A DNA stretch of 11,402 bases from Candidatus Methylomirabilota bacterium (GTDB taxonomy: Bacteria; Methylomirabilota; Methylomirabilia; Methylomirabilales; Methylomirabilaceae): assembly GCA_003105305.1 (NCBI GenBank), contig PQAQ01000270.1:1-11402 (forward strand). The letters run 5' to 3'. Below the pieces are notes generated by a model that did no database searches, was not told the DNA's origin, and saw nothing but the letters and a program-made list of their open reading frames with translations. Position 1 is the first letter of the stretch, and every line of letters starts with the position of its first letter. Position numbers and translations under genes: made by a program. Shown piece after piece: positions 1-6,583 of the stretch.

Positions 1-789
1 CCGCAGGCTGTGCCCTAAATGGCGAAATTCTTCCTTGGTGAAGGGGATAAAGCCCCAATTGTCCGACCACGCATCCTCAAAGATCTCTTGAAGAATCCGG
101 AGTTCTTCGTTCATGCGTGACCTACGCATCGACCTGATCCTGACCCGGTCGGCGGCTTTTTTTACAGCGGCCTGCATGAGCGCGGGAGGCATGAAGTCGG
201 TCGCAATCCGATAGGCCAACAGATCTTTCGATCGCTGATACCCCTCGGCTGTGATGCGATCGGCGTAGTAGGGGCGGGCGTGGCCCATCATAATCATTGG
301 AGGGGTATCGTATCCCTCTACGAGCAGCCCACACTCCTGATTGATCGAGAGATTGAAGGGACCACGGATGCGCGACATCCCTTGGTTGCGCAGCCAGGTC
401 TCCGCCGTACCCAGCAATGCGTGAAACGTCTCTGCCTCGTCCTCGGCCTCGAGTAACCCGAAGAATCCAGTCATATCCTGATACCGCGTCTGATGTAATT
501 CGTCAATTTGGGCGCTGATCCGTCCGACCGGCCTCGTGCCGCGGTACGCGAGCCAGAAGCAACACCGTGCATGCGTAAAATACGGGTTGCGCCGAGAGAA
601 CTGCTCCCGTCGCTCGATCAGCAGGGGAGGGATCCACGCCGGGTCATCGGCATAGAACGACGACGGAAGACGTATAAACCGGCGGAGATCGCGCGATCCA
701 TTGATCGGCACGATGCGAACGGATTCGGGAGTTGCGCCGACAGTAGGGGGTAGTTCTCCAGGGAGAGCTGCGGAGTTCCGATCGGACAC
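1..789 (-). CDS. bcerS: GNAT-superfamily N-acyltransferase, probable bacterial ceramide synthase (3' end beyond window)
   Basis: The minus-strand frame stays open from about 928 to the left edge; 263 codons from the chosen GTG at 789 are visible and the C-terminus is missing. The protein begins with a variable tail, then an arginine-rich block (RDLRRFIRLP, residues 33-42), a YADDPAWIPPL block (46-56), GFFGLLE (108-114), RGPFNLSINQECGLLVEGYD (142-161) and a PPMIMMGHARPYY block (163-175). I recognise this layout from the large GNAT-fold acyltransferases often annotated as N-acetyltransferase or 'dATP pyrophosphohydrolase', the group that contains Caulobacter bCerS (CC_1154). That enzyme N-acylates the sphingoid base in the cytoplasm or at the inner membrane. 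The divergent aasR-cerR-acpR-spt cluster strongly favours the ceramide role. There is no ATG before residue 106; GTG at 789 lacks a good ribosome site, and GTG at 711 is the alternative start. The family call is firm; the exact substrate is inferred. Confidence 0.72.
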   Translation of the reverse strand, partial: MSDRNSAALPGELPPTVGATPESVRIVPINGSRDLRRFIRLPSSFYADDPAWIPPLLIERREQFSRRNPYFTHARCCFWLAYRGTRPVGRISAQIDELHQTRYQDMTGFFGLLEAEDEAETFHALLGTAETWLRNQGMSRIRGPFNLSINQECGLLVEGYDTPPMIMMGHARPYYADRITAEGYQRSKDLLAYRIATDFMPPALMQAAVKKAADRVRIRSMRRSRMNEELRILQEIFEDAWSDNWGFIPFTKEEFRHLGHSLR

Positions 790-857
790 TATGTCACCCG
801 CGACGGAGTCGTATTTTCGACTGTCAGCAACGCGTAGAGTCTCCCTGCGTTTTTTTG

Positions 858-887
858 TTGCACAAAACCCCTCAGTTCTTGTATAAG
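858..887 (+). promoter_or_regulatory. Possible sigma70-type promoter for the ceramide operon
   Basis: TTGCAC (858-863) lies 18 nt before TATAAG (882-887). The -10 matches the consensus at five of six positions, but the -35 only at its TTG. If used, the aasR transcript would carry an untranslated leader of roughly 400 nt that includes the inverted repeats at 1105-1232. This is a weak call, because no other evidence fixes the start site. Confidence 0.3.
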
Positions 888-1157
888 ATACCGGGCTATC
901 ATATTGGTGTGACAGCGGTAGGTGATGTTAGTGCCCCTTGAATCTCACTATTATGCACGTTTGCCGGTTGCGTTCAATATGTTATGCGCGCGTTGCAGGC
1001 GGGGTCGTCTTGAGTGCTGCAGCGTGCCGCATCATCGGCTAGAAGTATTACAATGATTATCTGCTATCGACCTCGATGTGTTAACAGATGATCAGGGGAC
1101 TTGCAGCGGAGTGATCTGCCGCTTGTCGCATTCTGTGTGGCGCTCGGTTTGGGATCC

Positions 1158-1193
1158 AGCCGCTCACAGTAGTTGCGAAGACGTTGAGCGGCT
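1158..1193 (+). promoter_or_regulatory. Perfect 9-bp inverted repeat in the aasR leader
   Basis: AGCCGCTCA (1158-1166) and TGAGCGGCT (1185-1193) are exact reverse complements separated by 18 nt. It could be an RNA stem-loop or a protein-binding dyad about 100 bp upstream of the first ceramide gene. No T run follows, so it does not look like a simple terminator. It is flanked by shorter dyads at 1105-1123 and 1207-1232. Confidence 0.4.
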
Positions 1194-1290
1194 CTGTTCC
1201 TCTGTGGCCGGTACGGACAGGACCTTACCGGCGCTCAGGGTTCGAGTCGTTCGGTAACGGCGTTTCGTATACAAGGGGGGTGTAGGGGGG

Positions 1291-3117
1291 ATGATAACAG
1301 GACCGACGCCGACTGAGAACTCCTTGTCGCTTCGAGCCGGTGGCTTTTCCACGCTGGCCGAGGCGCTGGACTACGCAGCCGGGGGAGAGACTGGATGTAA
1401 TTTTTATGGGGACCGTGGTGAACTGTACGCAAGCCTGCCGTACACCGAACTTCGGGAGCAGGCACGATTGCTCGCGCGGCGTCTGACGGGTCTTCAGCTC
1501 GAACGGGGCGCTCGAGTCGCCATCGTTGCGGATACCGGTCCGGATTTTCATCGCTTCTTCTTTGCATGTCAGTACGCAGGCTTGGTGCCTGTTCCGCTGT
1601 CGGCTTCGCTTCTGATCAGCGGCCGCAAGCGATACGTGACCCAGCTCCGGGCGCTTCTCGCCCACTGCCGGCCGTCGGTTGCGATGGCGCCACCTGAGTT
1701 CTTCCCATTCTTGAGCGAGGCTGCCGATGGTCTCGATCTAGTTCATATCGGGACACCGGAGACCTTTGATTGCCTGCCCGAAACCCAGGAGAGAACGGAG
1801 CCCCTGCGTCCAACCGAGACGGCCTACCTTCAATACACCTCGGGAAGTACCCGGTTTCCTCGCGGGGTGATGATTGCGCAGACGGCGGTCCTTGCCAATC
1901 TTGAGGGGATCCTTCAGCAGGGTCTCCAGATTGGGCCCGGTGATCGTGCGGTATCCTGGTTACCTTTTTATCACGATATGGGGCTTGTGGGGTTCGTGCT
2001 TGCGCCGATGGTATGCCAGGTTTCCGTCGACTATTTGAAAACCCAATCGTTTGCTATGCGACCCCGGTTGTGGCTGTCGCTCATGACGCAGACGAAGGCG
2101 ACGATCTCATTCAGCCCGTCCTTCGGATATGAAATGTGCGTAAGGCGTCTCAGGCAGGATGAGGCCGACAGGTTCGACCTCAGCGCGTGGAGAGCCGCCG
2201 GGGTTGGCGCAGAAACTATTCGGCCCGGCGTACTCAAGGAGTTTGCTGACGCGCTGGCGCCGAGTGGGTTTAAACCGAGTGCCTTTGTGGCCTGTTATGG
2301 TATGGCGGAGGCCTCCCTTGCCGTCAGTTTTGCGCCAATAGATAAAGGTATTGTCATTGATCGGGTAGACCGGAGCCTCTTGGCCAAGTGTGGAGTGGCA
2401 TCCCCTCTCAGCGAGTGTGAGCTGGGATCGGACTCGGACAAGACGAGCGTCAGCCGGTTTGTCAACTGCGGGGTTCCTCTCTCCGGTATTGAAATTGAGA
2501 TACGAAACGAGCAGGGGCTTGTGTTGCCGGACCGGCACGCTGGAGTGATTTTCGTGCGGGGCGCCAATATGACGTCCGGATATTTCGATGATCCAGAGAA
2601 AACCCGAAAGGTGCTGTCTCCGGACGGGTGGCTCGACACGGGAGATCTGGGATACCTTGTAGAGGGTAGTCTCATTATCATAGGCCGCAAGAAAGATGTC
2701 ATTATTGTCCACGGTCGAAATATCTGGCCTCAGGATTTGGAGCACCTCGCCGAGGAGTTACCGGAGGTCAGACCCGGTGACGCCTGTGCGTTCTCAATAG
2801 AGAGGCCTGATCGGACTGAGATGGCCGTCATGGTTGTCCACTGCCGGGAGTTGGATCCCGCTAAACAGGCCGATTTCATCTATCGGTTGCAAGGGCTGAT
2901 CCGCGAGTATTTTGCGCTCGACTGTTTTGTCGAACTCGTTCCACCCCGCACCCTGCCCCGCACGTCCTCCGGGAAACTGTCCCGCTCAAAAACCCGGGAA
3001 GAATTTTTGACCCGAAACGATACCGCCCGACTCTTTCATGGCCGGAACGGATCCGATCACGATCGTCTTCCGCAGCCCGACCAGCAAGCGGACTCATGCG
3101 CGGCGTCGTCGCGCTGA
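1291..3117 (+). CDS. aasR: FAAL-type fatty acyl-AMP ligase / acyl-ACP synthetase for sphingolipid synthesis
   Basis: This is a 608-residue cytoplasmic member of the ANL adenylate-forming superfamily. It activates a fatty acid with ATP to acyl-AMP and should pass it to the phosphopantetheine of the ACP encoded 0.9 kb downstream. Visible core motifs in order are the P-loop YTSGSTRFPRG (182-192), WLPFYHDMGL (223-232, characteristic of fatty-acyl-AMP ligases such as FadD32), YGMAEAS (336-342), DTGDLGY (449-455), the GRKKDVIIVHGRNIWP hinge region (465-480) and PRTSSGKLSR (556-565), which carries the expected catalytic lysine K562. The length fits the family. The ATG at 1291 follows a G-rich run (AAGGGGGG, 1273-1280). 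The last 22 bases overlap the next gene, so the final residues (about 580-608) form a non-conserved tail. A generic FadD-like ligase is less likely given the neighbouring acpR and spt, which match the Caulobacter AasR setting. Confidence 0.85.
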   Translation: MITGPTPTENSLSLRAGGFSTLAEALDYAAGGETGCNFYGDRGELYASLPYTELREQARLLARRLTGLQLERGARVAIVADTGPDFHRFFFACQYAGLVPVPLSASLLISGRKRYVTQLRALLAHCRPSVAMAPPEFFPFLSEAADGLDLVHIGTPETFDCLPETQERTEPLRPTETAYLQYTSGSTRFPRGVMIAQTAVLANLEGILQQGLQIGPGDRAVSWLPFYHDMGLVGFVLAPMVCQVSVDYLKTQSFAMRPRLWLSLMTQTKATISFSPSFGYEMCVRRLRQDEADRFDLSAWRAAGVGAETIRPGVLKEFADALAPSGFKPSAFVACYGMAEASLAVSFAPIDKGIVIDRVDRSLLAKCGVASPLSECELGSDSDKTSVSRFVNCGVPLSGIEIEIRNEQGLVLPDRHAGVIFVRGANMTSGYFDDPEKTRKVLSPDGWLDTGDLGYLVEGSLIIIGRKKDVIIVHGRNIWPQDLEHLAEELPEVRPGDACAFSIERPDRTEMAVMVVHCRELDPAKQADFIYRLQGLIREYFALDCFVELVPPRTLPRTSSGKLSRSKTREEFLTRNDTARLFHGRNGSDHDRLPQPDQQADSCAASSR

Positions 3118-4031
3118 CGGGGGCGACCGGGTTCATTGGAAGCGCCCTAGCTCGAAGGCTGATACAGGAAGGATGGTGGGTACGCGCGCTTCATCGTTCA
3201 CCATCCCCGCCGTCACATCTGACTGGCCTCTCACTGGAATGGGTACGGGGGACACTGGGGGATCGCGACTGCCTGGAGGGCTTAGTCGGCGATGCGGATG
3301 TTGTCATCCATTGCGCGGGGGTTCTGCGCGGCATCACTGACGCAGATTTTTATCCGGCCAATGTCGAAGCGGTCTCACGTCTGGCCTCAATCGCCGCCGG
3401 CCGCAGCCCAGCGCCCCGGTTTCTGCTCATGTCGTCTCTCGCAGCTCGCGAACCTGAGTTGTCACCTTACGCTGCCAGCAAACGGATGGGGGAGGTCGCA
3501 CTCTCAAAAGTCTCAGATCGGCTTTCGTGGACCGCGCTTCGCCCACCCGCGGTCTATGGTCCAGGAGACCGCGAGTTGCTTCCCTTATTGCGCCTGATGC
3601 TGCACGGGATTGCGCCCATACCCGGTTGTAAAGATGCGCGGTTCTCCATGCTCTATGTGGAGGATCTGGCGGAGGCAACGGTGAAATGGCTTACCGGCGA
3701 GATTCGAGAGAAGCGTGCGTTCGAGTTGGATGATGGACACCCGCAGGGATACACGTGGTATGAGGTTGTTGAGACCTTTGAACGGATCAGAGGAAGGCGG
3801 GTTGTACATTGCCGGATTCCGGAGTCGATCTTGAATCTGACGGCCCGGCTTAACAAGATGGCGGCTTCCGTGATAGGATATTCCCCTATGCTGACCCAGG
3901 GAAAGGTGCGAGAACTCAGACACCCTGACTGGGTCTGCGATAATGGCCCGTTTCGCCGCGTTGTGGACTGGACGCCGAAGGTGCGTCTGGAAGAGGGTCT
4001 GCGGCGGACACTTGGCGTAACACTTAACTAG
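3096..4031 (+). CDS. cerR: Extended SDR NAD(P)-dependent reductase, probable ceramide reductase
   Basis: This 311-residue extended short-chain dehydrogenase/epimerase has the Rossmann nucleotide-binding motif TGATGFIG (8-15), a catalytic serine region LLMSSLA (110-116) and the YAASK active-site pair (Y125, K129), followed by the RPPAVYGPGD block (149-158). The family includes sugar epimerases, but here the gene lies between an acyl-ACP synthetase and an ACP/serine palmitoyltransferase pair. In Caulobacter the equivalent protein, CerR, reduces the 3-keto group during ceramide formation, apparently after N-acylation. The ATG at 3096 lies only seven residues before the glycine motif, so no shorter start is possible. 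It overlaps the aasR end by 22 bp without a clear ribosome site, which suggests translational coupling. The fold is certain; the substrate is inferred from context. Confidence 0.8.
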   Translation: MRGVVALTGATGFIGSALARRLIQEGWWVRALHRSPSPPSHLTGLSLEWVRGTLGDRDCLEGLVGDADVVIHCAGVLRGITDADFYPANVEAVSRLASIAAGRSPAPRFLLMSSLAAREPELSPYAASKRMGEVALSKVSDRLSWTALRPPAVYGPGDRELLPLLRLMLHGIAPIPGCKDARFSMLYVEDLAEATVKWLTGEIREKRAFELDDGHPQGYTWYEVVETFERIRGRRVVHCRIPESILNLTARLNKMAASVIGYSPMLTQGKVRELRHPDWVCDNGPFRRVVDWTPKVRLEEGLRRTLGVTLN

Positions 4032-4049
4032 AACGTCATACCTCACAAG

Positions 4050-4298
4050 ATGGCTCTTTACGACACGATATTGCCACGGCTCTATGAGATTTTGAAACCG
4101 TTTGCGCAGGAGGGGCAGACTCTTTCTGACGAGACGGAACTCGTGGCCGATCTCGATCTCGATTCTATGAAGGTCATGGAGATCCTGCTCGAGGTGGAGG
4201 AACGGTTCGATATCTCCATTCCGTTAAACGTCATACCGGATGTGCGGACCATCAGAGATTTTGCCCGCCAGATTGAACAACTTACGGAGCAGAAGTGA
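4050..4298 (+). CDS. acpR: Dedicated acyl carrier protein for serine palmitoyltransferase
   Basis: This 82-residue acidic protein has the four-helix acyl-carrier layout. The phosphopantetheine attachment serine is S39 in DLDLDSMKVMEILLEVEE (34-51), followed by the VRTIRDFARQI helix. It should be converted to holo form by a phosphopantetheinyl transferase encoded elsewhere, be loaded by AasR, and deliver the acyl chain to Spt. In Sphingomonas and Caulobacter such an ACP is encoded beside spt. The residue after the serine is Met, not the Leu usual in housekeeping AcpP, consistent with a specialised carrier. It starts 18 bp after cerR, and its last four bases overlap the spt start codon. No strong ribosome site is visible before the ATG. 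Confidence 0.85.
   Translation: MALYDTILPRLYEILKPFAQEGQTLSDETELVADLDLDSMKVMEILLEVEERFDISIPLNVIPDVRTIRDFARQIEQLTEQK
4286..4289 (+). promoter_or_regulatory. Ribosome binding site of spt
   Basis: GGAG lies inside the end of acpR, five bases before the GTG start of spt. It supports the GTG at 4295 as the start and fits a GTGA stop/start overlap that couples translation of the two genes. Confidence 0.55.
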
Positions 4299-5518
4299 CG
4301 GATCTGCTGGAAAAGTTTCGACCACTTGCGGAAGCCCGCGAGGCGTTGACGCAATCGAGCCAAGATCCCTTTCGGGTCATCATCGAACGAATCCTGTCGC
4401 CGACCGAGGCCATCGTGAACGGCCATCCAATGATTCTGGCCGGAACCAACAACTACCTTGGTCTGACGTTCGATCCGCAATGCATACAAGCGGCGGTCCA
4501 GGCGGTGCAGGAGCAAGGCACAGGCACAACGGGATCCAGAATGGCCAACGGCAGCTTCAGCGGGCACCTCGCGTTGGAGCACGAGCTGGCGGAATTTTTT
4601 GGGCGCCGGTGGTGCAATGTGTTCTCGACCGGCTACCAGGCAAATCTGGGCGTGATAGCGGCGCTAACCGGCCAGGGGGATGTGATCCTGATCGACGCCG
4701 ATTGTCATGCGAGTATTTATGACGGATGCCGGATGAGCGGGGCGGAGGTCATTCGATTCCGCCACAACGATGTTGCCGACCTCTGTAAGCGTCTCGCACG
4801 TCTGGGGAAGCGATGCGCCAACACGCTCATCATTGTTGAAGGTCTCTACAGCATGTTCGGCGACCGCGCGGCGCTGCGGGAGATCGCCATCACAAAACGG
4901 GAATACGGCGCCTACCTGCTTGTTGATGAGGCCCACTCGCTTGGGGTGCTGGGGGAACGTGGCCGCGGGCTGGCAGAGGAGGCCGGCGTTGAAGATAGTG
5001 TCGATTTTGTCGTCGGAACCTTCAGTAAGAGTCTGGGCGCCATCGGCGGCTACTGTGTCTCGGATCATCCTGAGGTAGACTTGGCGCGGTATGTCAGCCG
5101 TCCGTATATTTTCACCGCCTCGCCATGTCCATCAATCGTTGCGTCTACGCGCGCCGCCTTGCAGAAGCTCCGGACTGAGCCGGCGCTACGCGTGCGTCTC
5201 TGGGATAACGCGCGGCGGTTGTACGACGAGTTGAAGGGACTGGGATTCAGGTTGGGTCCAGAACCCAGTCCGATTATCGCAGCTCGGCTCGGCCAGAAGG
5301 ACGAGACGATCGCCTTCTGGAACGGACTCCTTGATCAAGGTGTCTACGTCAATATGATCTTGCCGCCGGCCGCGCCGGACGGAAGCAGCCTGCTCCGATG
5401 CAGCGTGAGCGCAGCGCACACGCCAGACCAGATTAACCGGATTTGTCGAGCCTTTGCGTCCGTTAAGGCGGCTCTCTCCTCCGACCTCACCGACTGCCAT
5501 GGCGCGATTCGTTCGTAG
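4295..5518 (+). CDS. spt: Serine palmitoyltransferase (alpha-oxoamine synthase family)
   Basis: This 407-residue PLP enzyme condenses L-serine with an acyl thioester, probably acyl-AcpR, giving 3-ketosphinganine and CO2, the first committed step of sphingolipid synthesis. Visible features are GTNNYLGL (50-57), the glycine-rich GTGTTGSRMANGSFSGH stretch (75-91), H138 in DADCHAS, which should stack on the PLP ring, VEGLYSMFGD (181-190), D211 and H214 in VDEAHSLGVLG, the Schiff-base lysine K245 in GTFSKSLGAIGG, and R368 in SLLRCSVSAAHT, matching the arginine essential in bacterial SPTs. It has no membrane anchor, like other soluble bacterial SPTs. Paralogues BioF, Kbl and HemA share the fold. 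The adjacent ACP, acyl-ACP synthetase and reductase, together with the DEAHSLG form of the motif, favour SPT. It starts with GTG, overlaps acpR by 4 bp and closes the ceramide operon. Confidence 0.87.
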   Translation: MTDLLEKFRPLAEAREALTQSSQDPFRVIIERILSPTEAIVNGHPMILAGTNNYLGLTFDPQCIQAAVQAVQEQGTGTTGSRMANGSFSGHLALEHELAEFFGRRWCNVFSTGYQANLGVIAALTGQGDVILIDADCHASIYDGCRMSGAEVIRFRHNDVADLCKRLARLGKRCANTLIIVEGLYSMFGDRAALREIAITKREYGAYLLVDEAHSLGVLGERGRGLAEEAGVEDSVDFVVGTFSKSLGAIGGYCVSDHPEVDLARYVSRPYIFTASPCPSIVASTRAALQKLRTEPALRVRLWDNARRLYDELKGLGFRLGPEPSPIIAARLGQKDETIAFWNGLLDQGVYVNMILPPAAPDGSSLLRCSVSAAHTPDQINRICRAFASVKAALSSDLTDCHGAIRS

Positions 5519-5641
5519 GTCTGCCGCGGCGAAGGGCTCGTGAGACATGAGTCCTGGCGCTTAACCAACGAGAGAATCGGGCTGATGCGTAAAAATACTT
5601 ACACTTATCAACCAGCATGACGCTGGTCCATTCGCGAAAAC

Positions 5642-5671
5642 GTTGGCCGCTAAGGCTAACTATGGATTTTT
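5642..5671 (+). terminator. Weak Rho-independent terminator candidate after spt
   Basis: GTTGGCC (5642-5648) can pair with GGCTAAC (5654-5660) across a five-base loop, with one G-U pair. A T5 run follows at 5667-5671 after a six-base gap. A second small hairpin, ACCAGC/GCTGGT (5611-5627), lies just upstream. The T run is short and offset, so termination may be partial and allow read-through into the deacetylase gene. Confidence 0.35.
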
Positions 5672-5686
5672 AGAGAAGCTTCCCCT

Positions 5687-6547
5687 GTGGCAGATAAGTA
5701 CGCAAAGGCTGTGCCTGTCCTGGTGTATCACAGCATAAATCATTGCCCTGGGCGGTGGACTGTCTCGCCCGCGAATTTCGAAGCCCACATGCGGTACCTT
5801 GTGCACAGCGGCTACACTACGCTCCACGCCGACGAGTTTGCGGCCTTCATCGAAGGAAAGACAGCGCTTCCTCAAAAAAGCGTGCTCATCACCTTTGATG
5901 ACGGGTACCTCGACAACTATGTATACGCCTTCCCTGTTTTGGAGCGACTGAGTTTGCACGTGGTCATTTTTGCGGTCACGGGATGGGTCGGCGAAGGTCC
6001 GACGCGGCCGCATGCCGGGATGGGCAAATCCGAGACGTTGCCGGAGTGCCTCGACCAGCGCGCCAGTGAGAAGGCTATCACCGAGGGGTGTGCCGATGCG
6101 TTCGTGCTGCGGTGGTCGGAGATCAAAGCCATGGAGGCCAGCGGCGTGGCGGAGATCCATTCCCATACCCACGGCCACACCCGCTGGCGTCGGCAGTATC
6201 CGGAAACACGCGTACGGGTTGCCCGCCTTGAAGAAGATTTAGCCCAATCCCGCGCAGTGCTGCGCGAGCATCTTGGGCGCGACAGCAGCCATTTGTGCTG
6301 GCCCTTTGGATATTACGAAACGAGGTTTGTAGAAGCTGCAGGGGAAGCCGGCTTTTCGGTGCTCTACAGTATGCACCGTGGCGTCTGTACGCCGCGAACA
6401 AAGCCTGCCTGCGTACCGCGCATCGAGATCAAGGACGTGGATGTCCCCTCGTTCGCGCGACAATTATGGATCTACTCCCGCTCCTGGATCAACCCCGTAA
6501 TTCGCGTGCGCGATAAGTACTTTTATAGGCACCTTTTCCGAGGCTAA
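5687..6547 (+). CDS. Polysaccharide deacetylase family protein (NodB fold)
   Basis: This 286-residue carbohydrate esterase family 4-like protein has PVLVYHSI near the N-terminus (10-17), the metal-site motif TFDDGYLDNY (69-78, D71 and D72), the second motif HSHTHGH (158-164, H158 and H162 as likely metal ligands) and a third motif WPFGYY (205-210). Such enzymes remove N-acetyl groups from amino sugars. There is no signal peptide, so it probably acts in the cytoplasm on a nucleotide-, lipid-linked or lipid-attached sugar. A segment between the first two motifs (about 100-140) looks like an insertion relative to minimal NodB domains, and the C-terminal tail (about 257-286) is rich in aromatic and basic residues. 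The GTG start at 5687 follows a weak GAGAAG; no ATG is close. The gene precedes the Stealth gene by 36 bp, suggesting joint expression. The substrate is unknown. Confidence 0.8.
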   Translation: MADKYAKAVPVLVYHSINHCPGRWTVSPANFEAHMRYLVHSGYTTLHADEFAAFIEGKTALPQKSVLITFDDGYLDNYVYAFPVLERLSLHVVIFAVTGWVGEGPTRPHAGMGKSETLPECLDQRASEKAITEGCADAFVLRWSEIKAMEASGVAEIHSHTHGHTRWRRQYPETRVRVARLEEDLAQSRAVLREHLGRDSSHLCWPFGYYETRFVEAAGEAGFSVLYSMHRGVCTPRTKPACVPRIEIKDVDVPSFARQLWIYSRSWINPVIRVRDKYFYRHLFRG

Positions 6548-6583
6548 CGAGGCTTTTTGCCCTCATCGCAGGGGGTAGCATGA

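Larger units (their letters stand above)
790..1290. other. Divergent non-coding region between bcerS and aasR
   Basis: This 500-bp stretch holds no credible gene. It contains a possible + strand promoter near 858-887, then a leader with three inverted repeats in its right third: AGCGG/CCGCT at 1105-1123, AGCCGCTCA/TGAGCGGCT at 1158-1193, and GCCGGTA/TACCGGC at 1207-1232. It ends in two G runs (1275-1280 and 1285-1290) in front of the aasR start. I found no convincing minus-strand promoter for bcerS. Between about 890 and 1100 I see nothing recognisable. Confidence 0.6.

Noticed and set aside
1225..1665. A 146-codon minus-strand frame crossing the aasR start
   Set aside because: It has low-complexity basic composition and no motif, overlaps a firm gene and has no ribosome site. 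It is treated as a chance frame.
2107..2745. A 212-codon open frame on the minus strand inside aasR
   Set aside because: It lies wholly antisense to a gene with all ANL motifs intact. Its translation is arginine- and proline-rich without any domain, as expected of a shadow frame.
3096..4031. Naming the SDR as a UDP-sugar epimerase
   Set aside because: The fold matches, but its place inside the acyl-ACP synthetase/ACP/Spt operon and its overlap with aasR point to ceramide reduction.
3585..4046. A 153-codon minus-strand frame opposite cerR
   Set aside because: It is fully antisense to the conserved SDR gene and shows no recognisable domain.
4295..5518. Alternative naming of spt as bioF or kbl
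   Set aside because: The sequence family alone would allow it, but the adjacent ACP, acyl-ACP synthetase, reductase and ceramide-synthase-like gene fit serine palmitoyltransferase, and no biotin or threonine genes are nearby.
5585..5620. An 11-residue reading frame (MRKNTYTYQPA) between spt and the deacetylase gene, possibly a leader peptide
   Set aside because: It has no ribosome site and no run of regulatory codons, and is expected by chance. Its end only partly overlaps a small hairpin.
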